From: Trissonchulus latispiculum
Lineage: Eukaryota > Nematoda > Enoplea > Enoplida > Ironidae
Length of the DNA: 64,000 nucleotides
NCBI GenBank assembly: GCA_030248195.1
Contig: JASAND010022074.1
Coordinates: 1 to 64,000, forward strand
Direction of reading: 5' to 3'
Shown here: positions 1 through 9,900 of the stretch, one piece after another
Layout: every line of letters begins with the position of its first letter
Numbering within the stretch: position 1 is the stretch's first letter
Notes under the pieces: model-generated
Told to the model about the DNA's origin: nothing
The model's database searches: none
The model's input: the letters and a program-made list of their open reading frames with translations, nothing else
Program-made: the position numbers and the translations under genes

Positions 1-37
1 ACCACTACATTACACATGCAGGCCATGCTGACAAATC

Positions 38-218
38 TCGCGAATATGGGTTGTTCAGCGAAGCTGGTCCATATTAGTGCGCTTTTAACCTAGTCCTCCT
101 GGTATTTACAACTTGCCCCTCCCATATTAACGTTTTAAAACCTAGTCCTCTGTCCATTTACAACCTAATGTCACCCATATTGCATTTTTCATGCTCCACC
201 GGAGCATTTTTATTCTTG

Positions 219-219
<1 letters not shown>
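38..219. mobile_element. Right arm of a long-TIR MITE (CAAG/AATATG family), left arm outside window
   Basis: This stretch is nearly identical to the right arm of the complete element at 56021-56729. It runs from a GCGAATATGGG block, through two further AATATG-type blocks each followed by an ACCTAGTCCTC block, to a small ATGCTCC/GGAGCAT hairpin and the end TTATTCTTG. The matching left arm is not in the window, so only half the element is visible. No coding capacity is seen. Confidence 0.85.

Positions 220-246
<27 letters not shown>
219..246. repeat. (TA)n microsatellite
   Basis: An uninterrupted run of about 14 TA units directly abuts the end of the MITE arm, suggesting insertion next to, or expansion from, a TA-rich target. 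Confidence 0.95.
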
Positions 247-249
<3 letters not shown>

Positions 250-298
250 ATTTGGCTCAGCCCGGAATCGAAGGGCTGACCTCTCGGACTGCTGTCAG

Positions 299-655
299 CA
301 GGGTTGGGCGAGACCGAGATTTCACCGAGACCGAGAACGAGACCGAGACCATGGTACCGAGACCGAGACTGGCCAAGTCTCGGCTTTTGACTACCAATTT
401 TTAGCTTAAAATTAGCTTCAACTATTTTTTGAGGCTTAGATCTAGTATTAGGGGCTTTAACACATAAACATTTGGTTTCCGCACCTCGTTAGTTGATTTT
501 CATAACATTGATTTAAAATTGTCGCCAAAATTAGATGTTTTCAAAAAATTTCCGGTCTCGGTCCGAGACCGAGACTTTTGGGTGAGCGAGACCGAGACCG
601 AGACTGGCCAAGTCTCGGCTTTTGGGCGAGACCGAGACCGAGACTCCCAACCCTG
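299..655. mobile_element. hAT-type MITE with GAGACC subterminal arrays
   Basis: The 357-bp element starts CAGGGTTGGG and ends CCCAACCCTG. It is flanked by a perfect 8-bp duplication GCTGTCAG (291-298 and 656-663). An 8-bp duplication with CA...TG ends is the hAT signature. Both subterminal regions carry arrays of GAGACC-type hexamers in inverted orientation, including a shared block ACTGGCCAAGTCTCGGC. It has no transposase ORF, so it is non-autonomous. It lies just upstream of the first visible Sp exon, probably in an intron. Confidence 0.9.
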
Positions 656-782
656 GCTGTCAGTGCCAGACTTGCTACAAGCTACAGTCTGATACTCCGC
701 GTAGCCAGTAGAGAAGAGCACATCTACGTAATTGGTGCTCTCTGCATATATATTTATTACGCAATTGTGTATTATTTTTCAG

Positions 783-966
783 AGAGCAGAGCCGTCTTGT
801 ATTGCATTGCTGGCTGGAACTTGTAACAAAATAGGACAAGACCTGCCCTCGGAGGCCTCACAGTTGGTGACGACCGATGGAGGAGGAAGTCATTCAGCTC
901 ATCAGCTTCAGCCACTTAGTCTGGGTGGTCAACAGGCGATTTTTATTCCAATATCCTCTCAGTCAG
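783..966 (+). CDS. Sp gene, exon with Sp box
   Basis: The exon follows a TATTTTTCAG acceptor and ends at a GTATTA donor (GT at 967). It is read in phase 0 and leaves one base, G, that joins GC of the next exon to make Gly. It encodes [14 protein letters not shown], which closely matches the Sp box near the N-terminus of Sp1-Sp4, followed by a Gln/Leu-rich stretch. A second AG a few bases downstream could move the exon start slightly. No convincing start codon lies in this exon. Confidence 0.88.
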
Positions 967-3900
967 GTATTATACAATAATATTCCTATTATGTTTACGT
1001 ATCATGTATATATGTACAAGAACCAAAAATGCTCCTTCGTCGCATGTAAAATACATATGAGTACTCTCAGGCAGGTTGTACAAACACGGAAACTAGCCTG
1101 TAAGATGCATATGAGTGGCGTTGAGGTTGTAAATTAAGGAAAACAAGTTGCAACGGCTTAACATATGAGCCTGTCCTACAACGAGGCTCATATTGGCGTA
1201 TGTCATAACTCATAATATAATTTGTCGATATTTGACCTTCATAATTAGCACGTAAAGCTTTTCATTAAAAAATTTTCCTTTACACATCTTTACACATACG
1301 GCATGCCACTGTGCGCTCTGACTCAGAGCCAAGTGGGGAAAGCATTACGTATGTGAGAGTAGTGTGTCATAGTGTTCCGAGAATACAGGTGTACTATAGT
1401 GCTTCCGGAAATAGTAGGTGCCATGGTGTATCGGGAAACACCAGCTTGCATGCTGGCATTTTTTTAGGGTTTTGAAAGTGGGGGGGGGCTTCGCCCCCCC
1501 CCCCCCTAGGGAGGGGGAAGGGGGGGGGGGCTTCCGAAAAGTGGGGGGGGGGGGGGCGAGCCAAAAATAAAAATAACCGAAATTTTTAGCGTCAAATTAG
1601 CATTTTTAAGGTAAAAACGCAAAAAATCGCTGTTTTTAAGCTTAAAATGAGCTTATAAGTCCATAAATTAGCTAAAAATTGAGAAAATTTTTGAAAATTT
1701 GACCCCAAAAACCTTATTTTTTGACACTTTTGGGCGACCCCCAAAAAAGTGGGTGGGGGCGTGCCGACACGGGGGGGGGGGGCGCACGTGGGGGGGGGCT
1801 CCGAAAAGTGGAGGGGGGAACCGAAAAGTGGGGGGGGGCCCACCCCCCCCACTAAAAAAATGCCAGACAGTTCAACTTGAGGTGTCGCAGTTCACTTCGT
1901 TCAGTCCATTTCTTTCGGGCCACAATGTTAACATATTATTTCTATTCATTCGTTTTTTCTTTAATATGATGGCCTGATGATCTTTAAGAAGACTGCACTG
2001 TGACGCCAATATGAGCCTCGTTGTAGGACAGGCTCATATGTTAAGCCGTTGCAACTTGTTTTCCTTAATTTACAACCTCAACGCCACTCATATGCATTTT
2101 ACAGGCTAGTTTCCGTGTTTGTACAACCTGCCTGAGAGTACTCATATGTATTTTACATGCGACGAAGGAGCATTTTTGGTTCTTGTTTTCCATTCTTTTA
2201 CATATGTATGCGCAAAAAGAACCAACATAATATATTTCCAAACACCACGCGCAAGCAGATATATACTATTTTGACACTTTTGGAAAATTTCATATTTGAC
2301 TCAAAATCGCTTAAGTCCCCACCCCACCCACCACAGCACTCTACAGATACTTTGAGCATGCAATTCTATGACAAAAGTTGCTCAGCTCACTTAGGGCTTT
2401 CATTTGATACCAAATTTGACCACTATTGAAAAATTTCATTTTTGACCGAAAATCGCTTAAGTCCCCACCCCACCCACCACAGCACTCTACAGATACTTAG
2501 AGCATGCAGTTCTATGACAAAAGTTGCTCAGCTCACTTAGGGCTTTCATTTGGTACCAAATTTGACCACTTTTGAAAAATTTTATTTTGGACCACCTGAC
2601 CCCTTACCGACCTGACCGCTCAGACGGCCAAGTGGAGCCAGCCCAGCAAAATGGGTGCGTTGTACAGCAAAACGGACACCGGAAATGAGCTGGCCGCACC
2701 AGAAAACCGCTATAGAGAAAGTTTTGAGAGGCCAAGTAGAGCCTAGTATGGACCTCCAGGAAACGGTTGCCGACATGACCCTCCAGACGGCAAAGTGGAA
2801 CCAGCCCAGCAAGATGGATGCGTCGGACGGCAAAACGGACACCGGAAATAAGCTGGGCGCACCAGAAAACCCCTATACAGAAAGTTTTGAGAGGCCAAGT
2901 AGAGTCTAGTATGGGCCTCCAGGAAGCGGTTGCCGACATGACCCTCCAGACGGCAAAGTGGAACCAGCCCAGCAACTTGGGTTACTCGGGCAGCAAAACT
3001 GATAGCGGGAATCGATTCTCCGTCCCAAAAAACCTTTGTATGCAAGATTTGAGCCTTCCAGGTCGCAAAATAAGCGAAAAAACCAAGTTCAAAGTTGGAC
3101 CCAAAATTCACCAACTTTGGCAGGCCAGTACCCAAAAATTACGCTCAGGGCCGGAAAATCATATAGCAATTGAACGACCCTGATATGTGTCCTATTCAGC
3201 CATATAGGCAGTATTGCCCCATATATAGCCCAGTCTGACTTATTAAGGTGACATTGAAGCATACTTTTTGGTCATTTTAGCGTTTTGGCCGACTTTGGCC
3301 CCCCACCAAAAATTTTTTCCGGCTCTGGGAGGCATAAAAACTAGCCTATCGGCTTATTTTTGTTGCGTACTCCAAGAATATATATGGTTTTCATAGGCAA
3401 AAATTTTTCTATCTGTTGTTATTAAAGCTACAAAACCCCCTTACCAAACGTCAAAGCGGAGAACCGGAAAAAAAACATCACTCGTAAGCGATTTTTGGCA
3501 TAACTTTTTAACGGAAAGTGGTACGGGGATGAAACTTCAGGAACATACTAAACTCGACACGTACAATTTTTTGCGCACATAATCTGCGCAGGATCTGCGC
3601 AGGAATCTGCGCAGCTTCTGCGCAGCCTTGTTTTACACGGTCATTCGACCATTTTCACTCATATTATAGGGGTCGCTACCGCGACCCCTATGATATTTAT
3701 TCTACGCTGAGTTTTTATGGGATTTTGCCGGGGGACATTTGGGAAAATTTGTGTTTTCGGCAAGTTTGCGTGGAAATAAGCAAAAGGTTGTCAAATAAAA
3801 CGCTTGAATTTGGGCTAAAAATGGACATTTTTACATAAAAATCGGAATCCGGAAAAGTTCTGAAAATTGATTGTTTTGAACGAAATATCTGTGTACTTGA

Positions 3901-6900
3901 CCCACAGGCAGGCCCACTCCCAGGATTTTGCAATCCACAGTCAAACACAAATTTCTCCTATTGTCACTCCAAAGAATGGTTTCTAGACCCCTGAGACCCC
4001 CTGGTTGCAGCCTTTCCCATAATTACATCCCATAATCCGAAGTGGGATTGATTTCTGAGGTGAGGGATTGTAAAATCATTGGTTTGTTTCCTTTGCTGAA
4101 TTTCTGTACCTTTCTCTTGCTTGCAAAGCTTCTCAAACGGTGGAAATTGAACTCTGCATGAATTTGGTAGGATGTTTAATACGAACTACAAGTATTAATT
4201 TTGCCGTTTGTTGTTTTGAGCTAGTGTGAAGAGTAATATGAATTGAAATATATAGCTAGCTAACAGCATTGTGTCTTGTGAGAATGGGGGAAATAATATG
4301 CTACAAAAATAATGTTGTTTTGTATTATTTTCAAAAATAGTTTCCCTAAGGGAAGACATCTCCCGCAGAGAATTTGAGTTGGAAAAAGCGTATTTCTCGT
4401 ATACTGCATTATGTACATACATTTCAAGGGGGAGGCGTGGTGTGTTTCGAGTTTCGTGGGGACCGCGCCCCTGTCGCAAAATCCTGGATCCGCCAGTGAC
4501 AACTTACGTAAATATGTTTTTGTTATATTTTTAGGCTCTCATGTACCTAATGCCTTCATTCCTGTCTCCAGCGGGGGTCCCTCCTTCCTGACCCTCCCTC
4601 AGGGGGGATCCTTTTCCCCTGGATCTTCTGGGACGGGGTCCATCGTTTCAGTGCCCTTAGCTAGCCTTCTTTCGCCGACCTCTTCCGCTGCCTCTACCGC
4701 TCAATGCAATTTCGTGGCGGTCACCACCGCGTCCACACCACGTTCCACCACCTCCAATCAAACTGATTTAATGAAAAAGTTTACTCCCATTGCCTGCAAA
4801 CAAACCCCTCGAGCCGGGAGGACCTGTACTCAACGGTTGCCTGGTCCTCCTACTTTGATCGGTGCAATTTCCACACCGGCAGCCGCTCGACAACAGCAAT
4901 CGGTGGGACTGGCTCATCAACCGCAACGACATCCTCAGATTATCCGACTGCTGAATCCCCCTGGCGCTGTTCCTCCGTCTTCGGCTCAGCCGCAGGTCTT
5001 TCAGGGATGGGTTCAGCCACTTTGTGCGCAGCCGCCTAATTCAGGCACTGGCGATTGCCAAATTGCCCAACAACCGGTCTTCATTACCATTCCTCCGACC
5101 AGTGCCCCTTTGGCTGTCCAACATCCCCCTAACATTCAGGGGACGCCCTCCTTTGTGATGCAAACTACCGCGACGACTGGTTCACCTCAGTTTATTCAGG
5201 CAGCCCCTTTTCAGGCCCAGCCATCGGGGGTAGTTGGTGGCGGTAATGGGGCGCCTCAATTTTTTGTGGTACAGTCTTCCCCTCCTTCTGCTGTCGGTTC
5301 CCTGCCCCCGCCATCTTCCTTCGCCCTAACACCGGTGAAGGCCATTTCAGCCTTTCCATCCGGTGGTCAACTATGGACTGCCAACCATAATTCGGCAGTG
5401 ACTTTTGCTTGTCAGCCCTCACTTGGCCAATTTCCAGTAATTTCGACTGCAGGCGGTGATGCTCCTCAGCTACTGGGCCCGTCTGTGCTTCCGACTGCGG
5501 GGGCTTCAGTTACTGTTGATCTGAGTGATCTGGTTCCCATTAAGCTGGAGAAACAGTCGCCACAACCGCCACGATCCACCGCTACGGACGGAGGAGAAAC
5601 TGTGGAAGAAGGTGAGGTGAGATCAACGCAGCCCAATGATGGGACTGTGGAATCTCAATCTGAAGAAGAAGAAGCTAGGGGGCAGTCAAATGAGGATTAT
5701 GGCGATCAGGACTCGCCAGAGAATCCCGGTAGGCTAGAAATCTCCGGAGATACGTCGGCGGAGGAGGAAAATGAAGCGGATCAGGGGACGGAAGAAACTG
5801 AGGAAACGTCCCCTCAAGAAGGGGTGGACTCCTCGGAGCAGTGCTTGCAGCAACCGACGACAGAGAACAACATACCAATTCAGCTACCACCTGGCACAAT
5901 TTTTCTGTCCCCGTCTTCACAGGGCGCTGGTGCTGCACTGCCACAGGCACAGCAACAGATTCAGTATGTCCTGATCGCTCCCCCCGGACAGCAACCTCCT
6001 CCTCCCTCGTCATTTAATGCCGATTCTGGACAGCAGACGTTTGGTGCTGTGGCTCCGTCCGCTCAGACAGCCATGATTCCAGTTCAGTTGCAGCTTCCGA
6101 CAGGCAACCTTTCCTATGTGGGTGGTCCTCCGGGCACTCTATCTTCTACTAGCCTACCTCCTGGTATTAGTAAAGCTGAATTTGCTGCTGGTCAGTCTGG
6201 TTCTTCCGTCCCAGTATCGTTGTTACTGACGGCGGATGGTCAGCTGCAACCTATAACCTCTGATGGCAACGGCCATACTGCTAGTGCCAGTAGCAGAGAT
6301 CATCGGGGACTTTTGCAGATGGCGACCCCTTCCAGCGCTCCTACTACCACAAACTGCCACCATAACTATCCCTCTTCAAGCTCACAAATCGTCACGATCC
6401 CGCTCAGTTCCATTGGAGGTACACCTGTCAGCACTGTTTCCGCGGGTGCACAAGGGCCTGTCTGTTTTCAGCTGGTCCCGGGCCAAGCTTCCTCCTCGTC
6501 CCCCAGTTTTGCTGGCGGTTCCACCACTCTGCTGATAGCTGGGGGACCCGGTCCTAATAACTCTCCGTCTCGGCTTACCTCTACCGCCTCCTTTCCTTCT
6601 GTGGGCGCTGCTCCGATGTACGCTGTGCCGCTGGCAGGTCAAAATTCACGATCAGTTGCCGCCGTGGCTTTGCAGGGCAGATCGACTGAGAAACTTTCTT
6701 CTGCCGGGACTGCGGTTGCCGAATCTTCGAGTTCGAAAAATTCTGGAAGTAAGCCTTATCTAATTTTGATAATTGGCTCTTGATACTTTTTCGGCAGGCA
6801 GCCAGCAGGCATTTTTAGGGTTTTGAAGTGAGGAGGGAAGGAGACCATGATATCAATGTTCATCATTTTGTAGCGAAAATTAAAATTTTGAGGTAAAAAC

Positions 6901-9900
6901 ATTGCTGCTTTTATTTAAGTTTAACATGAGCTTGTCCATGAATTGAAATTGAAATCCAGATTGAAATTGAGAAAGCTCGAAAATTTTACATCAAGATATC
7001 ATTTTTTCGAGATTTTGAGCGACCGCCAAAATAGTAGGAAGGGCTCCGAAAGTAGGGGAGTGTGTAATGGCAGATAAGAACTAAGTTAATATACAAGCTA
7101 TCGTTAACTGAAACCTTCATTCCTGGACTGTTGGACACGCGCATGTAAAACGGAACAACTGAATTGAATGAAATGTAACAAAAAATTGTCACTACAACAC
7201 CTGTGTATGACCTAAAAAATTCGGTTCTCAGTCTCAGCTAGGGTTTATATAAACTCTTTGATTTGGATCACGGATTCCCCCGTCGAAGACCTCTCTCTGT
7301 TCAGGAGTCAGCGCTAGGCTATACTACCGTTGGCGGATGGTAGTTTGGACGGATCAAATGCGAGTGTTTTTTCATCATTCGCTGCTTGCCGTATGAGAAG
7401 ATTAGAGACGGTGGCTACGATATACTACAGGTTTCCTGGTGCCAGGAGATTTGAGATGGATGGAACAGACAAGAACATCGGCGACATTGTTGTTGTTGTT
7501 ATTTCCTGGATCATCTGGCGGACAAATATGATGATGTAGACCACATCACAGGCAGCCTAATATTCCCCGCAGGACATCCACCACTGCAAGGGGGGCCTCC
7601 GTAAGGACCGTCAACGTAGGGTTGGTTCCCAGATGCCTGGCCCGGGGGATTACCTGCGCTGGGCAGTCTATGAATAGGTGCTGCAGGTCTTCGGATTCGT
7701 ACCACAGAGGTGGCATTGGGCTGGGCTTATTCTAGGCAATTTCTCTTTGCAAAAATAGCGCTTAAATAGGCAAAAATCTACGAAAAAGTTTTGAAATATT
7801 GGCCTTCGGAGCGATTTTTTAGGGCAAAAGTTGGTATATACCAAAAGGGGCACCCACTTTTCTTTTGGGGGGAGGGAAGGGTGTTGCCACGCCCGGGTGG
7901 AGTTAGAGATGCCGATTCGGTGGCTGTACTCGCCAAAAATTCTAGAGTGGCCATTACAGCGTAGTTGTGCCAGGGTTGGTCTGATTTGCCTCGAGAGGAT
8001 TACCTCTGGGGTGGGATTTGGTAGTGTTCCGCCGGGATAAATTCCAATTCCGTCTTGAGCAGACCTTTCCGAGATTACACGGGCCCTAAAATGTCGCTGA
8101 ATGTCCCCCTTCGCAGTAACGTAGTCGATGCTGATGGGGTGTCCATTGGGCATCGGTATCATCATCTTGGCCGTCCACTCACAGACCACGATCAACTGAC
8201 TAAGCAAGGCCCTGTCTGATTGCTGTGACGAGTCCACCGCTCTGCTGCAGCTCCACTGGAGGAGGATTAGCTCTGGAGTAGGTTGGGCCTGGGGGAAAAA
8301 GTGAAGCCGGAGCGGGGGTAAGGGCATGTGAGGGGATGGGGGTTGAAAGTCCCTTCCTGCCGTAGCGATAGCGATGTGCCACGGTGCATTTAGGTGACAT
8401 TTCCCACATGGGTACTGTGGGGATTGGCTTGGGGGAGCCCGGATTTGGAAGGATGACATCGGCCATTAAGGGGGGGGGGCTACGAACGGGTTAGTACGAC
8501 ATCGTCGGAGAGAGAGCTGCTTTCCCCTCCCCCCCAACGTTAGCCAACACATCAAAGTGAAAAGTTTAAGGTGGGCAAGAATATACACACATACACTGTT
8601 TTTGGCAGGACGCCAAAGTACAAATTTTGGTGCGAAAAATGGGATTTTTCAAAAAAATATTTTCAGCTGTGGTGGATTAACGGTTTGACCAATTTTGAAA
8701 CTGTTAGCCATAAATGTTAACTGTTACTAGTGCTAAATATTAAAAGTATTCCGGCTTTCGAGCGTTGCTTCCTTCTTCAGCTATAACAGCTCAAAGTTTG
8801 AAATTTGGCAAAAAGTTGGGATGTGATCGTGCGCCGTTTTCGATCTAATAAAATTGACAGCCCCTAGCCTACCCCAGCTTTTTACCAAATATTAGGCTCT
8901 AATAGGGGCAAATTGTCTGTGAGTTTCAAGGGCTTTGGTTTTCTGGTTAGTGTGCTAGCAAACTTTTTGTTAAGAAATAACCCTTATTTTTAGACCTGAA
9001 AAGCTAGCTAAGCGCAGTAAAAATGGGGTCAAGAAATTTTTTGTCTCCGATTTTCCCGAGAAGGTGCTTATAGGGGTTATTTGACCTGCTGAATCCTAAT
9101 ATGAAATCCGTTTTTCGACATGACGCTTCCTTCGTTCAGTATGCGCTAGCAACTGTCTTAGAGCTTTTTGGAGCGATCGCCATCCATACTTCGAGAAATC
9201 AATCTAGCATTTCTAAACATTGGAGGGAGGTTTAGTGGCCTAGCTTTCTGCACATCCTGGTTCACTCACTGGCCTTGCAATGTGCAAGGTTTCAACTGAT
9301 TCTGCCACAGTACTTTAGAGCAATTGACTCACATCTTCGAAATGGCACCAAATAACAGCGACAATATCGATAATGTAATCTAGCACTGCTAACGCAGGGA
9401 TTAACGAAATCACGCCATTTTTACAAAAGTTAAGACAGATACTTGGAGTATTAATTAGGGCACAGTTGGGTTCATTTGGTAAACCACAGAGCTCATTAGA
9501 CGTTAGTTAACCTCCACCCGTATAGACCTACAACACCCAATTTTTCGCACTTTGATTGTATCTCACAGAAAAGTATACATGAATCTAAGGATTATTTTAC
9601 ACGATATCAAAGCACTATATGTCAGTACTATTTCTGGAAAATTTGGGTAGCGTACCTTGCTCAAAGCGATCAGGGAAAGGCGAAGTTTGTGTACGTGTCA
9701 TGTCGAGCTTTGGACCGACAACTCCAACTTCTGATGGCTCCACAGGACGCTACGTTGCATGGAATTGTTTCAAACTCTAAACTATTTTACACTAAACCTA
9801 AAACTATTATGTGGCAAAAGACTAGCTAGCTTTTCCCACATCGAACTTTTAGTGAAATTCGTAGCCCCCCCCCCCCCTTAAGAGCAGTATAAGGGCAATA

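Larger units (their letters stand above)
967..4534 (+). other. Sp intron filled with repeats
   Basis: The intron contains a long-TIR MITE (1016-2186) with a nested G-rich element, two tandem arrays (2270-3090) and a terminal hairpin (3660-3696). From 3697 to 4454 nothing is recognisable. At 4455-4500 the sequence GATCCGCCAGTG looks like one end of a hAT-like element starting CACTGGCGGATCC; its partner end was not found. Confidence 0.8.

Noticed and set aside
245..300. tRNA-like text GGCTCAGCCCGGAATCGAAG
   Set aside because: It contains a B-box-like word but lacks an A box and cloverleaf pairing.
2582..3183. Several overlapping frames of 80-130 residues on both strands
   Set aside because: All arise from the 163-bp tandem repeat, whose period leaves several frames open.
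4411..4534. Start of the Sp large exon at an ATG at 4411
   Set aside because: The splice at 4535 restores phase with the Sp-box exon, and 4455-4500 resembles a transposon end, so this open part is intronic.
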